DNA of 64,000 bases from Malus domestica (Eukaryota; Streptophyta; Magnoliopsida; Rosales; Rosaceae). Under the pieces are notes generated by a model that saw only the letters and a list, made by a program, of their open reading frames with translations, was not told the DNA's origin and searched no databases. Shown here piece after piece: positions 11,618 to 23,818 of the stretch (positions are counted from its first letter, which is position 1; each line of letters starts with the position of its first letter). The position numbers were made by a program, and so were the translations under genes. The stretch spans positions 31,234,501 through 31,298,500 of the forward strand of contig NC_091664.1 in NCBI RefSeq assembly GCF_042453785.1, read 5' to 3'.

Positions 11618-12042
11618 AGTAAATTGTAGAAATGGTTTCTTAACTTTAATTAAATTAGAGTAATAGTTTCTCAACTAAAAATTCATTATTATTGGTACCT
11701 CAACTTATCAAAATGTGTACCTATAGTCATTTTCATCAATTTCATCAAAATAAGTTATGTTGGAATAACCATTTATATAATTAAGATTCATCAACTCATC
11801 AAAGTGTGTAATTATGGTCTTTTTCGTCAACTACATCAAAAAATTTCTCAAAACAAATTATGTTGAAATGACCATTGCTACAATTGGGTTAAAGTTAAGG
11901 AACCATTTGTCAAGTTGAATTAAAGTTGAGGGATCATAGCTGCACGTTTTAATGAGTTGAGGGACTAATAATAATGGATTTTTAGTTGAGAGACCATTGC
12001 TACAATTAAGTTAACGTTAAGAGACCATAACTACAATTTACT
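11618..12042. mobile_element. 425-bp MITE made of one long inverted repeat
   Basis: Starts agtaaattgtagaaatggtt and ends with the complement (taactacaatttact). The two arms, about 200 bases each, match in inverted order, including caactaaaaattcattatta against its complement at about 11970-11990. Such near-palindromic elements are usually MULE- or hAT-derived MITEs. No clear target duplication. The transcript of either strand would fold into a long hairpin. Confidence 0.8.
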
Positions 12043-12572
12043 CCTAGTTCATATTATTATTCTATGTGATGGTGACTTTCTGTTTAAATTTTAAAAAAAA
12101 ATAATATCATTGTTTTAGTATAATAATGTTTTAGATGATGGTAAAATCGTTTTATATAAACTAATTTTTTTAATTAATTATTATTCGATTTTGTGAAATG
12201 ATAATTTTTTTTAATTAATTATTATTCGATTTTGTGAAATGATGTAGGTAGATTATATTGTGGCCGATTTGTTACTAGGAATGGGACCGTAGTATCAACA
12301 TCTAATTAAAAGTCTAGTTTTGGGGTAAGGGGTTGGGATATAATAACATGACATAATCACTCAAGTTTTTTTTCGGAATTTCGATTCGGAAAAGAATCAT
12401 CGCATAATCCTTTTTATGAGAATCTTAGGGATTTCATGATCATGATCGTTTATTGTATATCATGCAGTCAGTTTTTGTTAGGCACTATTTATATTTAATT
12501 TTAAATTTTAAATTTTGAAATTATTTCTAACTGCACGATGTACGATAAACGATTACGATCACAAAATCCCTA
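12043..12572. other. Intergenic, AT-rich
   Basis: No gene. A 33-base segment ttaattaattattattcgat... is duplicated in tandem at about 12170-12240. An imperfect inverted pair (agggatttcatgatcatgatcg at about 12428 and its complement at about 12550) directly flanks the next element, suggesting another small element here. Confidence 0.5.
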
Positions 12573-13489
12573 AGGGTGCGTTTGTTGCACTGGATTAGCT
12601 TCAGGGACTAAGCTGGACTGGCTTAGACTAGACTAAACTGGACTGATTTAGTGAAGCGTTTGGTGCAGTGTCGGATTAAAAAAAAGGATAATAACAAACT
12701 ACAATATTTTATATTTTTTAATTCATATCTAATAATATTATATTAATTAATTCTATCTTTTTTTCTTCTAATAATACTCTCCCTCTCCCTGGAAGCCTCC
12801 ATCATTTTCTTCCTCGTTCTCTCCGTCCCACACTCTCCGTCCCTTTCCTCTTTTTTCTGATTAATTGCCAAAAAAATTCTGCAAAATGAAGAATCGAGCT
12901 TCGTTTTTCTGGTTTTTGTTCATGGGATCGTTGGGCTTGTCCACCGGAGGAGGAGAAAAACGAAGAGGAAGACCCGGTGGACAAACGAGAAAAACGAAGC
13001 TCGATTCTTCATTTTGCATAATTCGGAGGTTGTGGACTCCGAATTTAGGGTTAGATTCTGTCTTCTCTGCTGCTGTTTTTTTTGTTTGGATTCTGTCTTC
13101 TTTGTTAAATTTGTCTCTGTTTGTGGGCTGTCAAAGGTTGTGGACTCTGAATCTGGGGTTTGATGTTTTGGATTTTTTAATGTGCGAGGCAGTGAGGAAT
13201 AAGGAAATGAGAGCGGCGATTTACGAGGACGCGGCGGTTGTCCTGGGATGGTCCGGTGAGGTTGTCGAGCAGGGTGAGCAGTCGAGCAAAGCGCTGAGGA
13301 GTCGAGCAGAGCATCGATCTTAGCAATCAGGTGGTATTTGGGGGGTCTCGCTAAGACTACCTAGCGAGCCCCGTAGTCCACACGAGTCCCCTTTAGTCCC
13401 ACTTAACTTAGTCCCAACACCTATCAAACATGGGACTGTAGTCCAGTCCAGTCCAGTCCCTCCTAAGGAGGTGAAACAAACGCCCCCTA
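12573..13489. mobile_element. 0.9-kb hAT-like non-autonomous element with internal hairpin
   Basis: Terminal repeats AGGGTGCGTTTGTT (left) and AGGGGGCGTTTGTT (complement of right) are flanked by an 8-bp near-duplication aatcccta / aattccta. Both subterminal regions are rich in GGACT/GTCCA repeats. Inside, aaatgaagaatcgagcttcg at about 12885 returns as its complement at about 12995, and ttgtccaccgg near 12938 returns as ccggtggacaa near 12973, so 12870-13030 folds into one hairpin. A second internal pair is direct: aggttgtggactc at about 13027 and 13135. No transposase. Confidence 0.8.
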
Positions 13490-14273
13490 AATTCCTAAAA
13501 AAAGGATCTGAAGAGAATTCATTTCCTTTCGATTCAGTCATAGTGACATAGCACCAATCACCAAAAGCTGTCAACAGTTGACTTTATCATTAAATTTTAC
13601 ATTGTTTTCAGATTTGACCAAAAAAAAACATTTTGCTTTCATGTTCCATGAAAATAGTCTATGTTTCTTGAATGCAAATAAGTGTTATGCTGTATCATAA
13701 TTTGAGATTAAAGGTGTGTGGTGCTAAGGTAGATTATATTTATTCTTTTAAAATAAAAAGGGACTAGTTTGTGGTTTCGGCACTAGGGTCGGAAAAATTC
13801 ACAAGGACATTTCAGTTTTTTTTACTACCATCATGAGATTCAGACAACACTAATAGTCAAACTCAAGATGTACGTGTAAAAAATGAGCCTGAAATTCCCC
13901 CAACCGGTTCCTAAGCCACTTCAAAAGTTGACAAATCACAATACATTGACAGACGTGAGCTAGGAAATTTTTCTCAATATAAATGAGTAGTTTCAATAAA
14001 CAAATGTTTGACAAAATAAAACAAATGTTTATTACTTAATAAACATATTCATTTCAGTTTATATAAATAGATAACTTTTTAAATTTATGACAATATAAAT
14101 GAAATTTTATTGGGCCATGAGACCAAACCCAAAATGTAAACTTCTACTTTATATATATAATCATTAGCCCAATTTGTATGTTTCAGTTTGAGGAGTGAGC
14201 CCATAAAAAGCAAGAGAAAGTCAAACCACTGAGTTTTTTTTAGGATCAATGATGAGGAGACTTTATGTGGACT
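13490..14273. other. Intergenic, no gene recognised
   Basis: AT-rich spacer between two hAT-like elements. Only short frames, and nothing resembling RNA genes or known repeats. Confidence 0.5.
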
Positions 14274-14877
14274 AGGGATGGCAATTTAACCCGTTTTCGA
14301 ATAGTTCGATTTCAGGCATAAAATTTCGGGTATTTTATAATTATGGGTAACAGTTTGGTAAATTTTTCAGTTTTGAGTTCGGTTATGGTTATTGGCGTAT
14401 CCGCCCCAAACCCATACCCAAAACCTAAGCATTTCATCTATGAATAAAAATATCTAAATATTTATTATATGGAAAGGGGTTGTTAATAATCATGCATTAT
14501 TAAATATGAAATTAATTATTTACTTTTATATCATTAATAATAGGAATTATATGCTTATAATTTTTAAGAGTGTAAATGTTTTTTTAGTAATATAAATGTT
14601 TAATTACTTATTAGATGCATTGTATTAATTGTATTAATAATAGCAATTTATTTAAAATCCTTTTTTTTTAATATTCTTCATTTAGTTAATAATATAAATA
14701 AATATATAAATATCATAATGGGGAAAACCATTCCCCGATCAAAAATCCATCACCCGACGGGTTCGGTTATGGGGAAAACCGTTCGGGGATTCTACGGATT
14801 CAGGTTCGGAGAAAATAAACAGGTTCGGGTATGGGGATGGCACATCCGAACCCAATCTACCTCGTTGACATCCCTAC
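14274..14877. mobile_element. 604-bp hAT element with perfect target duplication
   Basis: Flanked by an exact 8-bp duplication tgtggact at 14266-14273 and 14878-14885. The left end AGGGATGGCAA and right end TTGACATCCCTAC are inverted repeats. The subterminal zones contain ttcgggtat, ggttatggg and cggttatggggaaaacc repeats, as in Ac-like families. The interior is AT-rich without transposase sequence. Confidence 0.88.
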
Positions 14878-14909
14878 TGTGGACTCATAGTTACTTCACA
14901 CTTTAAAAC

Positions 14910-16426
14910 AAGGGTAAAAGACTGTTTACTACCCTCAAGTTTCGTGGTTTTCAACATTTATTATATCAATTTTTTTTCATCCCAGAGTCATACCTAAAGT
15001 GTTAATTTTGGGACAATCTTATACATCCGTTAAGTTTTCCGTTAGAACTTCTGTTAACTGATGATGTGGCACCCACGTGGACAATAACTAAGCACCACGT
15101 GTCAATTTGGGCCCACTTCAATATTAAAAAAATTAAAAAATTAAAAATACAAAAAAGAAAAAGAAAAAAAAAAGAACAAACATCTGTCTCCTCCTTCCCC
15201 CTCGCACCCTCTCCCTCCCTTCTCTCTTCTGCAACCCGCACCCCTTCCCTCCATTCTCTCTTCTGCACCTCCACCACCTTCCCTTCTCTCCTCTATAACC
15301 TGTACCCATCATCTCTGCACACCCAACCCAACAAGTGACTTCCATCTTCAGGAAAAGCTGAAAAGTGTGGATTGAGGTTTCAATAATCTTGACGAGATCT
15401 GGGGCATAAACCATTAAATCAAATTCTTCCTCCTCTGGGCCATTTCGAATTGGACCAGAAAATGCAAACTTGAAGCGGGTGGAGGAGACCCAAATCCTCC
15501 CGATTTTCCAGAAAACTATAAAGTTAAAAGAAAAAAATATTCAGATCAACTAATATTGGGTTTCTTTTATGAACCCAGAAAAATTGGGGTCTCTTTCGAG
15601 ATGAAAATAAAACGGAAATAGAAAAGGAAAATCAAAAGGAAAAAGGAAGAAGAAGGGAAGAAGAAGAGATGGGAGGGCAGAGAAGAGGAGTTGGGTCCAG
15701 GATCTGGACGTAGAGGATGAGACAGCTCGTAGCAGCAGCCCAAGACAGACTGCATCATCAACCGGATCTGGTAGGGCGGTTTGGTGGGTTCGTGCAGGGG
15801 AGAGAAGGGAGGGAGAAGAAATGAGGGAGTGAGGGACGGACAGACAGGCTGCGTCATCGACCGGATCTGGTAGGACAATTTGAATTCCGATTTCAAAAAA
15901 TCCGACTGGTTGCACTCGTCCCACCATGCTTTCAACCTGTCCTTGACCCATAGCCGCCGATGGTGACCCGATTCGACTCCCGGCTTACCTATTTCGACTC
16001 CATCAGCTACCGTCGACATCGCCGCATAGGCGGCGCTTCTCAAATTTCTCCGCTTCATCGTTTCAGATTCTTCCACCTCCGAGTAGCACTTCTGCAAATC
16101 AGAGTAGTAATCGAAAATGGCCTCGTTCCTCTCCTTATGCGTCTCTTCTATTAACGATGCGTCGTCATTCGGTGCCATGTCGTGGTTGAGCTTATCCTGC
16201 TTCACCTGCTCTTCGAGCAACGACAAGGAGGCGATGTCTTCAGTTGCTAGAGGAAAATGTAGATGGTGATTTGCATACGACATCCATAACAAGTCATACC
16301 TAAAGTGTTAATGGCAAACTTAACAGTTTGACTAACGGATGTATGAGACTGTTCCAAAATTAACACTTTAGGTATTAAATGTTGAAAACCACGAAACATG
16401 AGGGTAGTAAACAGTCTTTTACCCTT
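14910..16426. mobile_element. 1.5-kb long-TIR element carrying a host gene fragment
   Basis: The left arm (14910 to about 15055) begins AAGGGTAAAAGACTGTTTAC. The right arm (about 16300-16426) is its complement, matching through tttcgtggttttcaacattt, acctaaagtgttaattttgg and atacatccgtta. The arms are therefore over 100 bases, with one indel. Long TIRs plus captured gene sequence are the hallmark of Pack-MULE-type elements. Target duplication is unclear (only aaac/aaac), so superfamily assignment is tentative. The cargo at about 15875-16260 is an ALP1-like fragment on the minus strand. A purine-rich duplication (accggatctggtaggac at about 15760 and 15860) lies next to it. Confidence 0.75.
15875..16260 (-). 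pseudogene. N-terminal fragment of an ALP1/HARBI1-like nuclease gene
   Basis: A minus-strand frame reads YANHHLHFPLATEDIASLSL, then LLEEQVKQDKLNHD, EAIFDYYSDLQKCYSEVEES, KRRNLRSAAYAAMS and finally RRLWVKDRLKAWWDECNQSD. This is the N-terminal part of plant ALP1-like proteins (domesticated PIF/Harbinger nucleases), whose next residues should be EEFRKAFRMxKATFDMIC. Here the match stops at about KSEF and non-homologous low-complexity sequence follows. The nuclease domain is absent, so it cannot encode the enzyme. It lies inside the long-TIR element, as captured cargo. Recognition is from memory of the family. Confidence 0.7.
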
Positions 16427-19400
16427 AAACAATGTTCATGCCAACATTATAAATATTATGCCAAAAACACAAGGTGATATAGAGTATATATAGAATCTCA
16501 CTTTTAAGACAATATCTTCAGCATTTCTCTTTTTCTAATGCACTTCAAATACAAAAAGAGTTGTTAGATCTCATTGGATCAAAACAATTTAATGACTCTT
16601 ATTATGATATGTAATTTAAATGGGCATGTTTAATATGTATTTCATGGTTAAAACCACTCGCAGTTAGATCCTCGCGTACCCCAAAATCTGTTGATGTGGG
16701 GTCAAAAACGTCCATGTTCATGTTTTAAGCTTGAAAAACCAACCCAGATTAACCCAAAATTATTAGGCATACAATCACCAAACTTAACTACCAAGAAGGA
16801 TGAACCTGACCAATCTCACAATTCGAAGCTCCCATTTTATCACGACCTATCTAGGAAGATTACATTTTTACATCATTTTGTGTAGTAGATTTCTTTAAAT
16901 AAGAGCGAAAAACCTACTTGTATTTATACGTCTGGTCTATAGATTAGAGAAATAGTTCACAGTATACAAAGTGTAGATCACGTGATAAAATGAGAGTTTA
17001 TTGAGATTTATTCTTGGGGCATATAACAGAGCAACGTAGCAAGATTCAGATATGCTATTCAGCTATAATAATAGCTAGGTGAAGAGATTAGATGCCTAAT
17101 TCACTTAAGAAAAAGAAGTTGTAATATGCCAAGTTCCATGCCATCTTCATCAAGACTGCCTCAGGTGTTTGTTCTGATGTCTACAACTATAGCACCCACC
17201 ACTCCCGTTCTTTTTCCAATCAACCAAACACTAGCCAGTCGTAGAACATCAATATTAAAATTTACAAAAAAAAAACACACACATGTTACTAAATATATAA
17301 AAATGTCCATAAATTCTCAATGCATGGTTGTAAATATAAATACTATAGATTATATTCTGCTACATTTCATATCTCATGTCACAGAGGCTGCCACTTGTCG
17401 TATTAAAAACCACACAGATGTTTTTGGCATTAATTTGTTCCTTGGACTAGTCACTAGTGTTCCATTCTTGCACTGCATGCACTTCATTTTGTCCTTGACA
17501 TTTAATTCAAAAGAAAATTTTAGAGAGATCAGACAAAAAAAGAGATAGAAGAAGACTAGAGAAATAAGCATGCGCAGACAAAGGGGAATGAGAACAATAT
17601 GCATTTATAGTGCTCAAGCGATAATTAGTTAATAACTAAATACATCATTAATTATTCGTCTATATTTCTATTTAATAATGTAGTTTCATGATTCAAATTG
17701 TTTATTTTAAAGTTTTAGCCATCATTCAAAAAAATTTCTTATAAAATTCATTTAAATCTAAAGTCTTTTAACTTTTATTTATAATTGTTATTATTTTATT
17801 ATTATAGACAAGATTGTGTTCATCTGTTTATCATTTCACGGTTAAATAACTAAACGGTTTCTTATTTGATTCAAACTTTAACAAAAACGACCTTTCAATG
17901 ATAATTTGAAAAAATGATTGATTCATATTATAAGAAATGTTATGGAATGAATCTATATAAATAGTTAATTAGCGCAGTGTTAAATTATCAACTTTATCAT
18001 CATTTGATCACTTTTATAATTTACAAAAGAATCAATTTTAGTCCACAAGTTGCTGAAGTGGCAAGCAATGCATGCATGTATATCAAATAAATAAAAAAAT
18101 TGAAGCAATGGGTGCATATGTAGCTCCATGTAATAGATGGTTTGGTTTAATTATTATCCTTCTTGAGTGGACTGGGTTTTGCTAACCAATTTGTATTGGT
18201 CATGTGTTAATCTTTAAAATACGCGAGGGGCCGTATAAGAATGTGAGGACAAAGTCTCATTTTAGCAAGGGATCAAATTATGCAAAATCTTATAAAAGAT
18301 TGAGCTAATTCTCATATAATCAATTAGTTTATGGTGAAGTTATAACTTTTTCATTTTTATTTTTTTGCTGTATTTGTTTTTTGGTTGATTTGAACTTGAG
18401 AATATATAAATGTCACCCATGGTCCACCCACCAGTCCTTATATATAAAGATATTTCATGCAACTACTGCTTGAACAAAAACATGAAGCTCCTTAAACGTG
18501 TGGTGATCGATTGTTCATATCTTATATCACGTTAGGGTTATGTATATGAATAATATTTTTTCACCGAGGAGTGAGCATAAAAGAATCGAAGTCACCTCGT
18601 GATGTTAAGTTTCACCCTGATTTGTTAACATCTACATATGCTTAGGTCAAAAGTGCATGAGCACTTGATATTCTGTGCCTTAAATGCGATGGCAAACAAC
18701 TAAAGCTAGCCCCCCCTTTTTAAATACTTGTAATGCAGACTTGAGCTTACTTAGTCAAATTAATTAGAGCAGTCTATGTGTGCTTTTTTTTTTTGTTTTT
18801 TGTTTTGCATTAAAGTTTAAATTCTTGTCTTATGAGAAATTTATGTGGGTACCAGAAACACAAGTCGTGCTGTGTCTTATTCTACGTGTTATAACAATGG
18901 TAGACGACATGGTTGATATGTTCCACTTTTGTTGTATACTAATAAAAAAAATCCAAGTAGTGTTACAATTTGAGTGAAATAGTAGTGTCATGTGACCATG
19001 TTCCGAATAAACCAAAACTTTGCTCTCTTAGTTTAGATAAGTTTGGTGTATTGTACTACATTAACGCTTAATTTTTATATTAATTATGTATTTTCTTTTT
19101 GTCAAAAGGTAGAGAACATTCATAAAATAAAGTCTAGATGGTAAAATTACATCGTACTAGCCCTAGAAAGGATTGAAGCAAACAAAAAGAAGCCGTCACT
19201 TATGCGAACAAAGCATAAGTAAAGGTTCTTCCCTTGCAACAATTAGAAATGGTACATAAATAAAAAGGCATAAAATGGTTTCAAACCCAAAAATAGATCC
19301 TCCACATGAGCTTAAACAGTAGAGACTCAAAGGTGGCTAATAGAGAAAACCGTAGAAGCCTACATGAGAAATGACCTGTTGCGGCTACCCGAAAACCAGA

Positions 19401-19635
19401 GAAGCATACTTATATGAATATACGATGACAAAACAATTCACTAAGTAGAGATACGATGACAAAGCAAATCACTAAGTAGACATTCTATTGACTAAGTAAT
19501 TAGTGGGTGGTTTTAAAAGTAAATGTGTTCTATTATGGAAGCCCTACAACTTGTGCACTTCTTTTAGAAGCAAGGCGATGTTGCATTTGCGGTTGTGAGA
19601 TCAAAGAAATGAATGAACAAAAACCAATGGATAGA
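16427..19635. other. Intergenic, no gene recognised
   Basis: Three kilobases of AT-rich sequence. The longest frame (17126-17548) has no family resemblance. A C-rich short block (gctagcccccccttttt) lies at about 18707. No repeats with clear ends found. Possibly promoter or decayed transposon sequence. Confidence 0.5.
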
Positions 19636-19640
19636 AAAAC

Positions 19641-21935
19641 TAATAACTGATATAACAGAAAGGGGTATTATTGTAATTAGGTTATATGACTATATAAGAG
19701 ATTGTTTAGCTATAATTTCTTTAAGTTCTTTTGTATACATTTTCTCCATTTTAATCAATACAATCTTTCTGGTTTTTTCTCTCTATCATCTTCATATTCC
19801 TTTGTACCAATTCTTCATCTTTTACAATGTAGTTAATATGGTATCAGAGCCACCAAGGCTCACGCCGGATCTTGGTGGTCGATTCCTCTTTTCTCATTAC
19901 TTTCTATCTTTCTTCCTTTTTTTTTTTGTTTGTTTACGCTTATTTTGATTAGTGTTTAGTGTTTAGTTTTTGGGGTTTTTCCTCTGGGTTTCAAGCGCCT
20001 TCCTTTCATCACTGAGAGGAGCCAGAGCAACCAAGCCATGGAGTTGGAGGCTCTCCGCATGGCCTATGACGAAATCAAGAAGGGGGAGAACACCCAGTTG
20101 CACAGAGAGGTCGTGCAGAAGATCTCTGAGACTAATCTTGAAGAACTTCAAGAAATTTCCAATTCTGCGAATGAAAAGCTCGTATCTTTGGATTTAATTT
20201 TTGGGATCTTGATCCAAGCATTTCCATGGAGAATAGGAATCAAGAACCTCAATTTTTCATCTGGGTTTCCCTGGAAGTGACACAAAGCTGCTTGATCTCC
20301 GACTCCGAGAGCTGAACCTGTTTTCCCAAAGCCCAGAACCTGCGTCGTTTTAGGTGGCTTCCTCGGGCGATCGCTCGTCCTTCAGCTCTTGAATATCGGA
20401 AAGCGGATCGTTCGCATTGCCGATTCGACTCATTATCTTCGGAAAGCAGATCATTCGCGTTGCCGATTCGACTCAGTCCCTCCAGCTCGATCCATCCGAG
20501 TGCGACTCCCTCCTCTTGCAAGCTCTCTCCTCCGGCCGCGCTTCCTTACACGACGTCGATACCCGTGACAGCATCCACACCTCACGCAAGCTCCCCCATC
20601 TTCTCCATGACCAAGATACTGGCGATGACAGCTACCGGCTTTCGAAGAGGGCAAGGGCAGATTTCAGAGTGTCAATCAGAGTGTTGGATTCTTCTGGGTT
20701 GCTCAGTGTCTCCGTGATTGTTTCAGAAATACGAAGTTTTGTAGTCAAGAAAGTGTCAATATTTCAAAATAGTGTTATTCTTTCTGCATCAATAATGTGT
20801 GGGAGTTTCTGCGATTCTGATGATCTGGTGAAGACATTGTGTGTTTGGTGATTTGAAACGCTTATTTCTTGAAGTTGTGGTCTTTGATGTACTTTCAAGG
20901 TTTAATTAAAGTGAAGCTGTGGTCTTAATGTGTTGATCTCTACAAGTATTAGTTTTCTTGTCAATTTAAAGAAGAAAGTGTCATTCTTTCTATGAATCTT
21001 GGAGTTTTATTCTCCTAAGTTGCATTATGATTTGGAGTTTCATTCTCCTAAGTTGCAGTATGATTTGTGTTCATGGAGTGTCAGTCTCCTTATTTGGTAT
21101 TTTTAGTAAAAGTGTGAGATTTATGTTGTGCTTTGGAGTGTCATTCTCCTTGGTAGATTTGGTTTCTTGTAGTTTCATTCTCCGTGGTAGTTTAGTTTCT
21201 TGGGAGTGTCATTCTCCTTGGTAGATTTGGTTTCTTGTAGTTTCATTCTCCGTGGTAGTTTAGTTTCTTGGGAGTGTCATTCTCCTTGGTAGATTTAGTT
21301 TCTTGGTAGTGTCAACTATGGATTCTCAGTTCACCGTCGAAAACTTGTTGGATATGTTCAGACCAAGACCAAATTAATATGACAGTTTGGGACTTCATTC
21401 TTCCTGCACTTCCTACTGTTTGTGGCATATCTCATACAATAATTGAAGATCGTTGTGGTGTTGAACATGGCACTGATGAGTGGTATGAGGCACTGGATCA
21501 GCATTTTAAGTGGCTTCTTCAATACAAAATCAGTTCGTATTTTTGCAAATTTCAGAGATGCTCACGGAAGAACAGGGCTTCACTGGGCGTCCTATTTTGG
21601 AGGAGAGTAAACTGTCATTACGTTACTTCGATTGGGCGTCGCTGCATCTTTCCCAAATCAATCTCACTTGGCTAGTTCAAACTTCACTTGGATACTCCAG
21701 AGTTCAGTTTGAGGGGGGAGTAATAACTGATATAACAGAAAGGGGTATTATTGTAATTAGGGTATTATTGTAATTAGGTTATATGGCTATATAAGAGATT
21801 GTTTAGCTATCATTTCTTTAAGTTTTTTTGTATACATTTTCTCCATTTTAATCAATACAATCTTTCTGGTTTTTTCTCTCTTTCATCTTCATCTTCCTTT
21901 GTACCAATTCTTCATCTTTTACAATGTAGTTAATA
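19641..21935 (+). mobile_element. Non-autonomous LTR retroelement (TRIM/LARD-like) with host-like cargo
   Basis: Left LTR 19641-19838 and right LTR 21721-21935 are nearly identical. A 5-bp target duplication aaaac lies at 19636-19640 and 21936-21940. The primer-binding site TGGTATCAGAGCC directly follows the left LTR and matches the initiator-Met tRNA, usual for plant copia-like elements. A purine tract (gaggggggag) precedes the right LTR. I find no gag or pol sequence in the 1.9-kb interior, so it depends on another element. Instead the interior holds GC-richer, host-like sequence (about 19990-20660) and a zone of short repeats (21000-21290). LTR divergence is about 2.5%, suggesting insertion of order one million years ago with a commonly used grass rate, perhaps more in a woody plant. 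Confidence 0.85.
21001..21310. repeat. GGAG-N7-CTCC repeat zone inside the LTR element
   Basis: The 15-base unit ggagtgtcattctcc or close variants occurs at about 21001, 21034, 21076, 21135, 21203 and 21271. The last three lie in a regular 68-bp tandem period with the variant tagtttcattctccgtggta between. Each unit can form a small hairpin. No function known to me. Confidence 0.8.
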
Positions 21936-21940
21936 AAAAC

Positions 21941-23471
21941 AACAGAGAACACAAAAGGTAGAAATTAAACCATCTGCTTAATTTCTGCGGACCAAACTTT
22001 TCTCTGAGTTTTTATGGTGTTAACCCTATATATATTTATGTACAAGACAAACAGCAAAATGTTGAAATGATAGTAGCAACTAACAAGTATCCTACCATCC
22101 AACGGAAAAGGCAGAAACCCTATAACTCAGCCAAGTAGCTCCACCATTAGAAATCAATGCTTGACCAGATGAGCATATTATTACATCCCATCAAAACCCC
22201 CGAGGAAGCAGAGAATATATGTGTAGTCAGTAGAGTTTGAATTCGTAGACACATATCAAACGTAAAGTTGGCTATGATATGAATATTGATGCATGGAATT
22301 GCAGTACTTAATCAAGTGGTTTTCTTTTTTTCTTTCTTATTTCTTCAAACAAACAATAGATAATTTTTACTAATATTCATTTAAATATAAGGAGGGGAAT
22401 CCGAACTTGATGTAGAAGGGAAGCATATGGTTCGATGATCCTATCCAACTTGATTAAGTCAGGCCTGCGCGCTAATCAAGTAGTGGATTTCACTAATTAA
22501 TTTGCTAAGCTATTGGGGTAAAAACAGATGATCGAGTTTATGCCAGACATGTTTTAATACTTTTGAAAATACACAGAACTTATTCCATATGCTGATCGAG
22601 GGCATATAATGGATCACGTACTGTCGCAAAAATAGTCATCTGGTTCGATCGAATTCTCAGATAATAATCATAGCTGGCATCTATTTATCTATTGGACTTT
22701 ATATGACATTACAAGGTGCAAATTGTAGTATAACGTCGTCACCTAAAACAAAGTGTGTACAAATCCGCTTCTGAATTCCACAAGCAGGCTAGCATGATGT
22801 AACATTAGTAAGAACATTAATCTATATAATAAATTTAAAAACCCCAATTTGCAAAGGTGGGTGGAATTATTGCTGGACCTCGTTCCTTATTCGATATAGA
22901 AAGAAAAAAATTGCTGACCATGTATAACCCATTGGTGATAGCAACTTTACAATTTCAGGCACTCACTCTTGCAAGAAAACTAATGTCACTATATCTCCAA
23001 GAAAGAAGAATGCAACGCATGTATGGAATCATATACACCCACCATAACCCATTTCGTATGGCATTCCACATAACATAACTATTAATTAATACTTTCTTCA
23101 TTTTCATTAAGAAGGAAAGTTCTCATTTTTCTCTGGGTACGATTATTTTATGGTTCAAGTGTCGACATAATTTGAATCATTCATTCTCTTTATCATCATA
23201 TAAGATCATTTCTTGAAAATTTCCTTTAATTTAGAGATCGTTTTGAAATCCATATGTATAGAACAAATCGATGGTTATGGTAACAAGTAGCATCCTCACT
23301 ATAAACTGTCAATTTCTTTAGTTCATATGATTGACTAAAGAATCTTCAAATCGAATGAATTTTTCTAAAATGATATTTAGATGCTAATGATAAAGAGAAT
23401 AAATTATTTCTATCATGACATTTATAAGGTAATTAAATAATGTCACGTTGAATGGGAAGAAGTTTATTGAT
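21941..23471. other. Intergenic, no gene recognised
   Basis: AT-rich spacer without coding resemblance. The frame at 22857-23078 is short and not family-like. No clear repeat ends. Confidence 0.5.
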
Positions 23472-23818
23472 CTTTTAGGGTGCGTTTGGTAAGTGGGACG
23501 GGACGGGACGGAACAGGACGAGGCGTTCCGTCCCGCGTTTGGTGCGCCAAAAATGGGTGGAACGGGCTGTTCCACGGGACAGATTTTGGGTGTTTTTGCG
23601 TCCCACCTGCCCCCCCTGGAACGGGTTTGTTCCACGTCTGTGGAACACAATGTTTTACCATTTTAAGACAAATATACCCCATGTCTTTTTCAAAAATTAC
23701 ACCTTCGTTCCGTCCCGTCCCGTTCCGTCCCGTCCCGTCCCGTCCCGTCCCGTTCCGTCCCGTCCCGTCCCGTCCCGTCCCGTCCCGTCCCGTCTGCGTA
23801 CCAAACGCACTTAAGACA
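23472..23818. mobile_element. MITE with GGGAC/GTCCC pentamer arrays
   Basis: The ends AGGGTGCGTTTGGTA (about 23478) and TACCAAACGCACTTAA (about 23798-23813) are inverted repeats of the same type as the element at 12573. Next to the left end stands a short GGGAC array, and next to the right end a long CGTCC array (about 23705-23793) with a few CGTTCC variants. The middle has no gene. Target duplication not found. Probably a hAT-like MITE whose subterminal repeats expanded. Confidence 0.75.

Noticed and set aside
17126-17548. 140-codon frame and an opposing one
   Set aside because: Low-complexity residues and no recognisable domain on either strand.
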